From Phycisphaerales bacterium UBA5793 (GTDB taxonomy: Bacteria; Planctomycetota; Phycisphaerae; Phycisphaerales; UBA5793), in contig DIDT01000010.1 in the NCBI GenBank assembly GCA_002418285.1, forward strand, positions 50,572-114,571: a stretch of 64,000 bases of DNA, written 5' to 3'. Positions 25,808 to 34,850 of the stretch are shown one piece after another. The position numbers and the translations under genes were made by a program. The notes beneath the pieces were generated by a model. It saw only the letters and a list, made by a program, of their open reading frames with translations, made no database searches and was not told the DNA's origin. Positions within the stretch are counted from its first letter, which is position 1; each line of letters begins with the position of its first letter.

Positions 25808-28278
25808 GGCGTTGCTCCTTCCACGTAGGTGCCGGCCACGGGCACGGCCTTGATGGGCGCCTTGATGCCATCGGGCATGGGGATGTCGGCATCGTACTTC
25901 AGCATGATGTTGCCGAAGCCGTTATTGGCCTCGCCGCCTTCGCCGTCACCCTCTTCGGGGCTGAAGTAGCCCAACGTGGTATTGAACGCGGAAGCCGTGC
26001 CGCCGTAGTAGAGGGGGCCTTCTCCAACCGTCGGTTTAAAGGTCATCAGTAGCGCGCCGATGATCTCGGCGCGGCCGCGCACATCGAGCACGCCGGCCAC
26101 GATGGTGCCCTGCATCGAGACCTTTTCCTCCGCATTCTCGAAGTTACCAACGTCCACGGAGAAGTTGGGGACCAGCAGTGAACTGCGTCGCAACTGCTCG
26201 TAGTTGGCGTTGAAGTTGTCCTTGGCGATCTGCGTTTCCTCTTCGGTCAAGTTGCTGCCGTCGATATCCGCCGGGTCAAGCGAGAATCGCGTGTTGCCGG
26301 TGAACTGCAGCTTGTTGCGCACGTGCGTCAGGTCCCCAGCGGGGTCGGATACCACTGATCCCACAAACGTGCAGCCGTCGAAGCGAATGTTGTTTGAGAA
26401 CGGCTTGGTGTCGTACACCGGATTGCCGTTGATCTCGAGCACCGGGTTCCAACTCTCATAGTCGTACTTGTCGACGTAGTCGCCTCCCACCAGCTCCTTG
26501 ATGCCGAGGAAGTTCCAATTGTGGTGCAAGTTGTTGCTGTGCGTCTTCACGTAGACTGCACCGATGAAGATGCAGTTGATGAACAGACCGTTGTTGCCTT
26601 CAGGGATCGCCACGTTGACGAACGTCATGTTCTTGTAGATGGGGCGCTGGTACCAGTCGTAATACCCCGGCGAGCCCAGCGGCATCTGTTCCCAGATGCC
26701 AAGGTCAGGCCGCAGGTAATCCGGCTCCGTGGGGTGATCCACCCACGAGTGCGTGGCGGGATCTTCCCCCAACTGGGCTTCGAGTTGGGCGGCGAACGAC
26801 TCGCCGCCCGTCGTCACGTTCTTGAGGTCGTTCTGTGCGTTCGTGAAGTCCGTGATACTCATGTCATAGAGGCGCGTATCGGGAACTTCGAATTCCGTAG
26901 AGGAATACTCGATCTCCGCTTCAATCGGTCCATTGACGAAGTTCTGCCAGGATTGACCGCCCTTGGACGCCTCCCACGCCTCCTTGTTCGCTTTGAAAAG
27001 GAGGTTGCCGCGCACCTTGGCATAGCCATCGAGGTCATCGATCACCCCATCCATATAGCCAAGCACGGTATCCGCGGCGTCAACCGTTCCGTCTCCGTTG
27101 CGGTCCGCCGTCAGCCCGTCAATCATCTGCGCGAGATCATCATCGATACCGGCAAATTCTTCATCAAGCGTTCCACGACCGGCGGAGTATGCCAGGGTCG
27201 CGTCGTAGACGATGATTCCATCTTCATTCGCGTCGTAGAAGCCCATCCACAGGTCGTAGTCGTCGACATATCCATCATCGTTGGCATCGACCATGTACGG
27301 CTCGGTGAGGCCGTCCTGCTCGGTGGGGTGTCCGGGCCGGAGACGGTTATCACCATTGACGTCATGAAGCCCAATCTGTTCGATAAGCGCATCGATGCGA
27401 CCATCGAGTTCCGGATCCAGGTGGCGGAAGTCGGATTTCATGACGATCGGATGCCCGAGCGGTTCCTCGAGGTCCGCGACGTCCTCACCGAAGCGCGTAC
27501 CGATCGGCCCATCAATATGCACGTTCTTGCCGATCATGATGCGATTGGGCGAGATAATCGCTGCATCAAGACGTTTCACAATCTGGAAGTCCATTTGAAG
27601 CGTGCGCGTCAGCGTGCCATCGCGACCGACGCTGACGACGCGAACAAATCGTCCATCCGCCAGCGGCTCGTAGCTCAGCTTGAAGGTTGCCGCATTTTCA
27701 TCGGTAGTCACCGCGATGGGGCGCACCACAAGCTTGCCGAACTCGTCAATGTCCGGAAGCAACTCGTCGCCCGGATCGATGATCAGGTTGTGCGCGTCGG
27801 CGGCATGGGCGTTGAGGACAGCCGTAGCCAGGCTCGTCGCGGGCGCCCCTTCTTCGAATCCCACCGGATCGAGAATGGTGACTTCGCCGTCGCTGACTTC
27901 CCAGGTGCCATTCCACAGTTTTTCGCCGAACTCGTCGGTGACCAGACCCTTTTCAACCACAAAACGCTGAGCGGATTCCGTCAGACGGCGAGCCGCAAAG
28001 CTCAATCCGGTCTCAGCCGCACTCATCGCACGATTGACCTGAAGGTGCGAGTGGGCGGTGCGGACATTGCCTTGCGCGACCACGGCCATGACGGCCGCAA
28101 GCGATCCGAAGATCACCAGAAACATCATCGCGAGCACCGACGCCACACCGCGACGACTGCGGCCACCCGTACGGCGCAAGCACAAGCGGCGCTGGACGGC
28201 ACCCTCGGCCCCATTGGCCAAGATTGCGCCCTTTCCACCGCGTGTGCTGAATCGTCTCGAATCATTGCGCCTGCTCAT
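25804..28278 (-). CDS. Large PilX/GspK-like pilus component with calcium-loop (dockerin-like) repeats
   Basis: An 824-residue protein. A basic N-terminus is followed by one membrane helix (GVASVLAMMFLVIFGSLAAVMAVVAQG, about 44-70, given here in outline) and SAAETGLSFAARRL, the pattern of PilX/GspK-type minor pilins. Residues about 306-404 carry several EF-hand/dockerin-like calcium loops: DVNGDNRLRPG, DANDDGYVDDYD, DANEDGIIVYD and DRNGDGTVDAAD. The C-terminal half is large, beta-rich and resembles surface-exposed cell-wall proteins (FTNAQNDLKNVT region, NNGLFINCIFIGAVYVKT). It ends close to GTYVEGATP. It lies among pseudopilin genes; a tip-located, calcium-stabilised role is inferred. Confidence 0.7.
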   Translation of the reverse strand: MSRRNDSRRFSTRGGKGAILANGAEGAVQRRLCLRRTGGRSRRGVASVLAMMFLVIFGSLAAVMAVVAQGNVRTAHSHLQVNRAMSAAETGLSFAARRLTESAQRFVVEKGLVTDEFGEKLWNGTWEVSDGEVTILDPVGFEEGAPATSLATAVLNAHAADAHNLIIDPGDELLPDIDEFGKLVVRPIAVTTDENAATFKLSYEPLADGRFVRVVSVGRDGTLTRTLQMDFQIVKRLDAAIISPNRIMIGKNVHIDGPIGTRFGEDVADLEEPLGHPIVMKSDFRHLDPELDGRIDALIEQIGLHDVNGDNRLRPGHPTEQDGLTEPYMVDANDDGYVDDYDLWMGFYDANEDGIIVYDATLAYSAGRGTLDEEFAGIDDDLAQMIDGLTADRNGDGTVDAADTVLGYMDGVIDDLDGYAKVRGNLLFKANKEAWEASKGGQSWQNFVNGPIEAEIEYSSTEFEVPDTRLYDMSITDFTNAQNDLKNVTTGGESFAAQLEAQLGEDPATHSWVDHPTEPDYLRPDLGIWEQMPLGSPGYYDWYQRPIYKNMTFVNVAIPEGNNGLFINCIFIGAVYVKTHSNNLHHNWNFLGIKELVGGDYVDKYDYESWNPVLEINGNPVYDTKPFSNNIRFDGCTFVGSVVSDPAGDLTHVRNKLQFTGNTRFSLDPADIDGSNLTEEETQIAKDNFNANYEQLRRSSLLVPNFSVDVGNFENAEEKVSMQGTIVAGVLDVRGRAEIIGALLMTFKPTVGEGPLYYGGTASAFNTTLGYFSPEEGDGEGGEANNGFGNIMLKYDADIPMPDGIKAPIKAVPVAGTYVEGATP

Positions 28279-28327
28279 AGCCGCTCCGTTTCACCACCGC
28301 ACCCCGTCGTACCATCGCCATCCGTCA

Positions 28328-28921
28328 TCAATACTCGTTGATCCACGCGATCTTCGTCACTTCCGATGCCTCTTCGTCTCGTGGTCCCTGGTAGAACACA
28401 CTTACTTCAATCCGGACAACGGATTGTTCCTCCGGCAGATTCGGATCGTCCTCGCCACTGATATTGTTCTCGGGCACTCTCGAGACGCGCACCACCTGCG
28501 ACCAACCCTCCATGTCGGGAATGATCATCCGCATGGCGCTGACCGGTCCAGTGCCCTCGGCCGCGCTAAAGACGGTTCCAAGTCCTTCCACGCCGTCGAA
28601 ATCATCCAGATCGTCGAAGTCTTCGAGGGTCAGTTCGTTGGGCTCCGGTCCCCAATACGCCAGCCCGGTTACCGGATCATGCGGAGGCATGCGCACGGTC
28701 ATCTCGCGAATCTCGTTCGCCAGGAAGGTGGCGGTGGAGGTATGCGTCGACCAGTCGTTCTGCTTGTGAAACGCCATCTGGGCGTACAGGATGGCCAGCA
28801 CACCAGTGCTGACGATCACGATCGCCAGGGCGGTCTCCATCAATGTGAAGCCGGCGCGTCGAATCGGACGTTGGCCCTGGTGGAGTGACGCGGTATGGAG
28901 ATTCGTTCGGCGGTCGCGCAT
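28328..28921 (-). CDS. Minor pseudopilin (PilV/GspI-like)
   Basis: A 197-residue prepilin-like protein with a leader ending IRRAG and the methylation-type segment FTLMETALAIVIVSTGVLAIL. The +5 glutamate is present. The pattern VSTGVLAILYAQMAFHKQND resembles PilV/GspI minor pilins. The C-terminal region is acidic (LEDFDDLDDFDG). The ATG at 28921 is preceded by GAGGAAGG at a good distance, so it is preferred over an in-frame GTG at 28954 that abuts pilC and has no ribosome-binding site. Confidence 0.78.
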   Translation of the reverse strand: MRDRRTNLHTASLHQGQRPIRRAGFTLMETALAIVIVSTGVLAILYAQMAFHKQNDWSTHTSTATFLANEIREMTVRMPPHDPVTGLAYWGPEPNELTLEDFDDLDDFDGVEGLGTVFSAAEGTGPVSAMRMIIPDMEGWSQVVRVSRVPENNISGEDDPNLPEEQSVVRIEVSVFYQGPRDEEASEVTKIAWINEY

Positions 28922-28954
28922 GGTGCGTGCCTTCCTCAAAACTCCACCCTTCAC

Positions 28955-30181
28955 TTACTTAACGAGCGAGGACATCTTGAAGATTGGCAGGATGATCGCC
29001 ATTGCGATGAATCCCACGATCGAACCCATCACAATGATCATGATCGGTTCAATCATGCTCGTCACCGTCTTGATAGCGTCCCGCAGCACCTTGCTGTAGT
29101 AGGACGCGATTTCCTGCAAAACGTCCGACAACTTACCAGACTCTTCACCCGCGGCGATCATCTGAACCACGCTGCGCGGGAGCAACGTGGACTTCTGCAA
29201 AGGTTGAACCAGTTTCTTGCCTTGCTTAACGGACGCATAGACCGACCGCCACAGGTGCCGATAAACCGAGTTGCCAGAGATATCGCCAGTGATGGCGAGC
29301 GAGTCGAGCATCGGCACACCCGCGCTGAGCAGTTCGCCCATCGTGTGCAGACTGCGATTGATGTACAGGGCGCGGAACATCCGCTTGAAAAGCGGCACTC
29401 GCAGTTTCACACGATCGAGTGTCGTCCGGCCCAGTCGTGTCCGTGTGAATACAAAGAACCCGGTCCCCAGCAGGATGGCCAGAATGAGCAGGACGTACCA
29501 GTAGTTCACCATGAATGCAGACACGGCCATGAGAAAGACGGTGGGCTTGGGCAGATACTGTTCCTTGCCCTTGAAGACCATCGCAAAGCGCGGCAACACA
29601 AACGTCAGCAGGAAGATCGTCACACCAACCGCCATCGTGCCAATGATGCCGGGGTAGATCATGGCGCCGATCACCATCTTGCGCGTTTCAAGCTGCTGGG
29701 TCATGTAGGCCGCAATGCGGTCGAGCATCTTGGCAAAGGAGCCCGACATCTCGGACGCGCGCACCATGTTGACATAGAGTGGACTGAAGAGCTTGGGATA
29801 GCGGGCAATCGCCTCCGAGAACTGTCGACCGCCCTCGACATCCTGGCGGACGCTTTTGAGGATCTCCCGCCACTTGGGATTCTGCACCTGATCGGCGATG
29901 CCCTCGAGAGCGGCCCGGATCGAGATACCCGCGCGAATCATCACCGCCATCTGTGTGGTGAAATCGAGTACATCGCGCTGGCTCGGCCCGGAGCTGTAAT
30001 TGAGGCTCTTGAGTGTGGCGCGGAAACTCTTGACATTTCCGGCTTCGACGGGCGAGAGATTGACAACACGCTGGCCCTGATTGCGCAGGATGGCCGCGGC
30101 CATCATCGCGCTGTCGGCGGCGAGTGTGCCGGAGCGCATCTCACCGTTGCCTCCCTTTGCCTGATACCGATACAGCGCCAT
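28955..30181 (-). CDS. pilC: Type IV pilus / type II secretion inner-membrane platform protein PilC (GspF)
   Basis: Polytopic platform protein that couples the assembly ATPase to pilin extraction. From the ATG at 30181 it is 408 residues: MALYRYQAKG at the start, then two T2SSF domains (VLDFTTQMAVMIRAGISIRAALE and RSLHTMGELLSAGVPMLDSL) separated by membrane helices (MVIGAMIYPGIIGTMAVGVTI in outline; MVNYWYVLLILAILLGTGFF), and a final helix IMIIVMGSIVGFIAMAIILP. A ribosome-binding site GAGGAG precedes the start. Gene order after pilB and pilT is typical for type IV pili. Confidence 0.93.
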   Translation of the reverse strand: MALYRYQAKGGNGEMRSGTLAADSAMMAAAILRNQGQRVVNLSPVEAGNVKSFRATLKSLNYSSGPSQRDVLDFTTQMAVMIRAGISIRAALEGIADQVQNPKWREILKSVRQDVEGGRQFSEAIARYPKLFSPLYVNMVRASEMSGSFAKMLDRIAAYMTQQLETRKMVIGAMIYPGIIGTMAVGVTIFLLTFVLPRFAMVFKGKEQYLPKPTVFLMAVSAFMVNYWYVLLILAILLGTGFFVFTRTRLGRTTLDRVKLRVPLFKRMFRALYINRSLHTMGELLSAGVPMLDSLAITGDISGNSVYRHLWRSVYASVKQGKKLVQPLQKSTLLPRSVVQMIAAGEESGKLSDVLQEIASYYSKVLRDAIKTVTSMIEPIMIIVMGSIVGFIAMAIILPIFKMSSLVK

Positions 30182-30268
30182 GCCTTGCTCCTCATCCACC
30201 CGCGTTGCGCCGACCCTTGGCCAGCCGCACCATCATCTGCTGCGGAACCGCAGCGCTTCTCCACCTGA

Positions 30269-31324
30269 CTACGCCGCCAGAGCGCGATCCAGTTTGTCGG
30301 GATACGCCGCCTGGGCGATTGCATCTTCACGACTGATCATGCCGTTGAAGTACAACTCGCTGATCGATGTATCGAGACTGATCATGCCAAGATTGCGATT
30401 CGTTTCGATCACATTCGGGATTTCGAACGATCGGTTTTCTCGGATGATGTTGCGGACTGCGGGCGTGCACAGCATGATCTCGACGCCGGGCACCATGCCC
30501 TGCTGATCAATACGACTGAACAAAGTCTGCGACACGACCGCCTGCAGCGTGTTCGCGAGCATGGAGCGGATCTGATTCTGTTGATCCGCAGGATACATAT
30601 CCACGATACGTTCAACCGTCTGCGAGGCGTTCACCGTGTGCAAGGTACTGAGCACCAAGTGGCCGGTTTCCGCGGCGGTAATGGCCAGAGCCGTCGTCTC
30701 AAGGTCTCGCATTTCGCCGACGAGGATGATGTCCGGATCCTGACGCAGGATGTGCTTAAGGCCCGACGAGAAGCTGGGCATGTCCGCCCCCAGTTCGCGC
30801 TGCTCAATCACGCTCTTGTTGGATTCGAAGGCATACTCGATCGGATCCTCGAGGGTGATGATGTGCTTGCGATAGCGCTCGTTCATTGCCTGGATCATGG
30901 CGGCCAGGGTGGTTGACTTACCCGAGCCGGTATCCCCCGTCACGAGCACGAGACCGCGCGGCAGGTAGGTCAGTCGCCCAATGACGTCGGGCAGGTTGAG
31001 CGACTCGAGCGGCGGCACCTTGGACTTGATCGCACGAAAGGCCATGGCAACGCTTTTGCGTTGCATGTGGGCGTTTACGCGGTATCGACACAAGCCCGGG
31101 ACTTCGTACGAGAAGTCCGAGTCCAGCTGACGCTTGAACGTCTCGATGGCGTTCGCGGGCGCCACCGTTTCGAGGATCCGCTGCGCTGACTCGGGCGTGA
31201 TAACCGGATAGTCCATCGGACTGACAATGGTGTGAACGCGCATGAGCGGCGGATGACCCGCCACAATGTGAATATCAGACGCATTGTGCTCGGCCGCAGT
31301 CTTGAGGATCGTGTTGAAGTCCAT
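30269..31324 (-). CDS. pilT: Type IV pilus retraction ATPase PilT
   Basis: Hexameric AAA-type ATPase that retracts pili. From the ATG at 31324 it is 351 residues: ILKTAAEHNASDIHIVAGHP (PAS-like start), Walker A GDTGSGKSTT at 130-139, Asp box ITLEDPIEY, Walker B ILVGEMRDLETTALAITAAE and the His box AETGHLVLSTLHTVNA. A C-terminal AIRNLIRE-like motif (AVRNIIRENRSFEIPNVIE) marks it as PilT rather than PilB. It implies active retraction, so the cluster serves a type IV pilus, not only secretion. Confidence 0.94.
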   Translation of the reverse strand: MDFNTILKTAAEHNASDIHIVAGHPPLMRVHTIVSPMDYPVITPESAQRILETVAPANAIETFKRQLDSDFSYEVPGLCRYRVNAHMQRKSVAMAFRAIKSKVPPLESLNLPDVIGRLTYLPRGLVLVTGDTGSGKSTTLAAMIQAMNERYRKHIITLEDPIEYAFESNKSVIEQRELGADMPSFSSGLKHILRQDPDIILVGEMRDLETTALAITAAETGHLVLSTLHTVNASQTVERIVDMYPADQQNQIRSMLANTLQAVVSQTLFSRIDQQGMVPGVEIMLCTPAVRNIIRENRSFEIPNVIETNRNLGMISLDTSISELYFNGMISREDAIAQAAYPDKLDRALAA

Positions 31325-31464
31325 CGAGTGGCACCCCTCATCCAATCGGACAGTTCAGCCCGGCCCCTCCGGGGCGCGGCGCTGCCCGCATCATCGACTG
31401 ATTCAGTTCACGGGATAACCAATAACAAGTCGAGCGCACGACAATCTGAGTGGCTTTCCACCGG

Positions 31465-33564
31465 TCAGATCGTCGCTTCCGTTACACGCAGAACCTCCTC
31501 GATGGTGGTCTGTCCGTGAACGACCTTGGTCAGCCCGTCCTGACGGAGTGTGACCATGCCACGCTCGACACACATGCGTCGAAACTCAGTTACGGACGGA
31601 CTGCGTGCGATGGCGTCACGGGTCACGTCATCGAGCACCAGCAATTCATAGATGCCCAGGCGTCCGGCATAACCCGTCTGTCGGCAGCGGTCGCACCCGC
31701 CGCCCCTGACAACCTGGGACGCGTCGAGACCCTGCGTCATAAGAAAGTCGCGCATCTCTTCGTTGAGCGGATCGGGGACCTTGCAGTGCTCACAGATGCG
31801 GCGCACCAGTCGCTGAGCGAGCACGGCATTAAGGGCGGCCCCGATAAGAAACGGCTCTACACCAATGTTGATCATGCGCGTCACCGAACTGGGCGCATCG
31901 TTGGTGTGCAACGTGCTGAGCACGAGGTGACCGGTAAGAGACGCCTGAATGGCGATGCGCGCGGTCTCAGCGTCCCGAATTTCGCCGACCATCACGACGT
32001 CGGGATCCTGACGCAGGAGGCTGCGCAGGGCGGCGGCAAAGGACATACCGATCTTCTCGTGAATCTGCACCTGGGTGATGCCGTCGAGGTGGTATTCGAC
32101 AGGATCTTCCGTGGTAGAGACGTTGAGCTTCTTCGTATCCATCTCGCGCAGCGACGAATAGAGCGTCGTCGTTTTGCCCGATCCGGTCGGACCGGTGACG
32201 AGGATGATGCCGTGCGGCTGCTTGATCTGGCGCCGCCAAATGTGCAACGTCGACTCATCGAAGCCGAGTTGCTCCAAGCCGACGGCGATCGATCGAGCGT
32301 CGAGAATACGCAAAACGCACTTCTCACCCGTTACAGTTGGCAGCGTCGATACGCGGAGGTCAAGTTTGCGTCCGGAGACGACCGCGCGGATGCGGCCGTC
32401 CTGAGGGAGGCGTCGCTCGGAGATATCCAGGTTGGCCATGATCTTCAATCGCGAGATGATGGCCGCGTGCATTTTGTGCGGCGGATTCATCATGTCGAAC
32501 AAGATGCCGTCGATGCGAAAGCGCACCTTCAACTTCTTCTCAGCCGGCTCGATGTGAATGTCCGAAGCGCCTTCCTTGAGCGCGGTCTGGATGATGAAGT
32601 TGACGTAGCGAATGACTGGCGATTCGCCTGCCTGTTTGGCGAAGTCGACATCTTCCTGGTCATTCTCGACGACCTCGACGTCGCCTTCATCAATGTCCGC
32701 AAGAATGTCGTTGACTGCGATATCCTGCTCATCGCCCTGTGACTGCACTTCGATGATCAGATTGACATCCGAGGCCGTAACGATGACTTGGCGAATGGCA
32801 CTGACGCCAAGAATCCGACGCACCTCGTCAATGACGAACACGTCCTCGGGATGGACGGTTCCGACGACCAGGCGCGGCCCATCCTTGCGCAGGGGCAAAA
32901 CGCCATGCCGGTGACAGAACTCGGCTCCGAGCCGATTAAAGAAAGTGCTGTGGTATCCGTCATCGGGATCGATCCGCGTGAATTCAAGGCCGTGGATCTG
33001 CGCCACCGTCTGTTGAATCTGCTCTTCGGCAACGCCCATCTCGAGCAGCACTTCGGCGGCCGTGCGACCCGGACTCTGCCGCAGCACCGTGCGCAAACTG
33101 GTCAGTTGCTCTGCTGCAATGACGCCGCGCGCTAGCAATTCAGCGCCCAGATCCCGGCTCTTTGAGCTGTCGGCTTGTCGGTTGTCAGTGGGCCCCCACA
33201 GCAACCCAAGCGCATCATCGGGACGCAGGCGCAGATGATCCGCCTTGTCCATCACATCGCCCAGACTCGAGGCCGCGCCCGATCCTTTACTGGAAGCGTC
33301 CGAAGCGCGCGACGTTTCGCGCGGATCCTCACGCAGAGTGGCTCGGGTTGGAGGTGGCGTTGAGGGCGACATCTTCTCCGTTCGGGTGGCAGCAGCGGGG
33401 CCGACGGACTGCGACGCCGTGGATGAACCGTCCTCGGCGTTCGCCGAAGTATGTTCCTCGGCGGACGGGTCTTCGGATGCTGCGGGCGAAGCTTGATCGC
33501 TTTGCTTCGCTGACCGCTTGACACCCAGTTCACTCAGCAGGCTGTCGAGATCGAATCTTCCCAT
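31465..33564 (-). CDS. pilB: Type IV pilus assembly ATPase PilB (GspE family) with long disordered linker
   Basis: Assembly ATPase powering pilus extension, 699 residues. After a short N-terminal helix (MGRFDLDSLLSELGV) there is a Ser/Thr/Ala/Glu-rich, probably disordered stretch of about 115 residues (20-135). Then comes an MshEN/GspE-N domain (AAEVLLEMGVAEEQIQQTV) and the ATPase core with a Walker A GPTGSGKTTTL near 457, an Asp box TEDPVEYHL, Walker B VMVGEIRDAETARIAIQ and His box LTGHLVLSTLHTNDAPS. A CxxC...CxxC zinc site (CEHCK...CDRC) is present. Separated from pilT by 140 bp. Confidence 0.93.
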   Translation of the reverse strand: MGRFDLDSLLSELGVKRSAKQSDQASPAASEDPSAEEHTSANAEDGSSTASQSVGPAAATRTEKMSPSTPPPTRATLREDPRETSRASDASSKGSGAASSLGDVMDKADHLRLRPDDALGLLWGPTDNRQADSSKSRDLGAELLARGVIAAEQLTSLRTVLRQSPGRTAAEVLLEMGVAEEQIQQTVAQIHGLEFTRIDPDDGYHSTFFNRLGAEFCHRHGVLPLRKDGPRLVVGTVHPEDVFVIDEVRRILGVSAIRQVIVTASDVNLIIEVQSQGDEQDIAVNDILADIDEGDVEVVENDQEDVDFAKQAGESPVIRYVNFIIQTALKEGASDIHIEPAEKKLKVRFRIDGILFDMMNPPHKMHAAIISRLKIMANLDISERRLPQDGRIRAVVSGRKLDLRVSTLPTVTGEKCVLRILDARSIAVGLEQLGFDESTLHIWRRQIKQPHGIILVTGPTGSGKTTTLYSSLREMDTKKLNVSTTEDPVEYHLDGITQVQIHEKIGMSFAAALRSLLRQDPDVVMVGEIRDAETARIAIQASLTGHLVLSTLHTNDAPSSVTRMINIGVEPFLIGAALNAVLAQRLVRRICEHCKVPDPLNEEMRDFLMTQGLDASQVVRGGGCDRCRQTGYAGRLGIYELLVLDDVTRDAIARSPSVTEFRRMCVERGMVTLRQDGLTKVVHGQTTIEEVLRVTEATI

Positions 33565-33595
33565 GGTTCGGCGCTCGGTCGTGAGATGCCGACTC

Positions 33596-34288
33596 TCATT
33601 CCTTCAGGTTTTTGCGGAACTCCATTCCCTCGGCGACCAGCACGACCTCAAACGCCGTGATGTCCTTCACTTCATACGTCTCATCGATCACATCCCCGAC
33701 CTGGACCACGAGGTTGTTGAGAACGGCCACTCGCTTTCCGGGCTGCCCCATGATGCTGCTCAGCCGCATGCTGTTCGCGTTGCGTTCCAGGGTTCGGCGC
33801 AGTTCGGCCAACCGCGCCTGCTCGCGCTGTGCCGCCAGATCGATACCCGGTTCGTCCGGAGGCACCTCGTTGGCCGGCCGTACGAGATGCAGTACGAATG
33901 GATTCTTCTTGACGTACTCGAGTTGCACCTGGGCTTCGGTGCGATCGTCGGTGAGTGAGTTGAGCATTGCATCGGCCTCGGCAGCGCCACCCTTGGAGCT
34001 TTGGGCGGCGTTGGGGCTGCTGCGGCCAAGAAACTCGTTCACCGTCTTTTCAATGGCCTTATCGACGCCAAGGCTGGACGATTTCGTACCCAGCCAGCGC
34101 ATGCCCGTCAGGATGCCGGCGCCGACGAGCAGCGTACCGACGAGAACCACCGTGGCGTCGCTGACGCGTTTCTTGGTCGCCGCCGTTCCGACGAGATCGA
34201 TCTGTTCGACCGACGACCCATCGGAATCCTCTCCGCTGGGGGCATCGGGGATGTGCCCGGATTGTGGGTTGAAGTGCTCCATCGTCAT
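33596..34288 (-). CDS. PilP/GspC-like inner-membrane linker protein
   Basis: A 230-residue bitopic protein: about 45 cytoplasmic residues, one membrane helix (VVLVGTLLVGAGILTGMRW), a linker, and a C-terminal beta domain with KKNPFVLHLV and SIMGQPGKRVAVLNNLVVQVGDVID, close to the PilP/GspC HR-domain pattern. Such proteins link the PilMNO platform to the secretin. It is not a lipoprotein as classical PilP is, which makes it more GspC-like. It overlaps the pilO stop by 4 bp. Confidence 0.68.
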   Translation of the reverse strand: MTMEHFNPQSGHIPDAPSGEDSDGSSVEQIDLVGTAATKKRVSDATVVLVGTLLVGAGILTGMRWLGTKSSSLGVDKAIEKTVNEFLGRSSPNAAQSSKGGAAEADAMLNSLTDDRTEAQVQLEYVKKNPFVLHLVRPANEVPPDEPGIDLAAQREQARLAELRRTLERNANSMRLSSIMGQPGKRVAVLNNLVVQVGDVIDETYEVKDITAFEVVLVAEGMEFRKNLKE

Positions 34289-34848
34289 TGGTTGACCTCC
34301 ACGAGTTTCGTGGGCGAAGTGCGCGGCTGGAAATAGATGCTCAGCGTGAACGTGGCGGTCATGGCGCCTTCATCCTGATCCGTGCGCTCGATGTTCAGAT
34401 CGCGAATTTGCGTCAGTCGGGGCAACTGCTCGAGATCGAGCAGGAACTCGTAGAAGCCATCAAAGTTGCCCGAGAGTTCCCAGGCGATTGGCAGTTCCAT
34501 GTACTGTGAGGCCGGCACTTTCTTCTGAGGCGTCACTGTTTTGATGTGCAGCGAGTGCTTCATCGCGATGTCAGACGCCTGTCGCAGTACTTCGTCCACG
34601 CTCTGCTCGGCCGGAAGCTTGGCTTCGATAACCTCGATCGCTTCCTGGCCGGCGGCGATCGCCTCTCCGAGATCCTTGATCTTCGCTGAGGCTTCGTTCA
34701 ACTTGTTGAGAGTCTGGCGCTTGGCTGCAATCTCGCTGCGCGCGGTCACGATGTCCGCGTTGCGGGGTTTGAAGACGAACCAGAATGACGCAACCGGCAC
34801 TGCGAGTAACACGAGGATGAAAAGAACTTCCCTTACTCCGAATCGCAT
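34285..34848 (-). CDS. pilO: Type IV pilus alignment protein PilO
   Basis: A 187-residue inner-membrane protein with one N-terminal helix (VLFILVLLAVPVASFWFVF), a coiled coil (about 35-75), and a ferredoxin-like domain (VDEVLRQASDIAMKHSLHIK, LPIAWELSGNFDGFYEFLLD, LTQIRDLNIE). PilO pairs with PilN around the platform. The ATG at 34848 has GGAGG 9 nt upstream and is preferred over a GTG two codons earlier. Its end overlaps the pilP-like gene. Confidence 0.85.
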   Translation of the reverse strand: MRFGVREVLFILVLLAVPVASFWFVFKPRNADIVTARSEIAAKRQTLNKLNEASAKIKDLGEAIAAGQEAIEVIEAKLPAEQSVDEVLRQASDIAMKHSLHIKTVTPQKKVPASQYMELPIAWELSGNFDGFYEFLLDLEQLPRLTQIRDLNIERTDQDEGAMTATFTLSIYFQPRTSPTKLVEVNQ

Positions 34849-34850
34849 GA

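Noticed and set aside
26521..28341. Long open frame (about 600 codons) on the plus strand across the PilX-like gene
   Set aside because: It is antisense to a well-supported gene and lacks motifs; long antisense frames are expected in GC-rich coding sequence.
28895..30268. Plus-strand frame of about 457 codons opposite pilC
   Set aside because: Histidine-rich, low-information translation antisense to a membrane protein gene.
31450..32742. Plus-strand frame of about 430 codons opposite pilB
   Set aside because: Antisense to the ATPase core with Walker motifs; its sequence has no family features.
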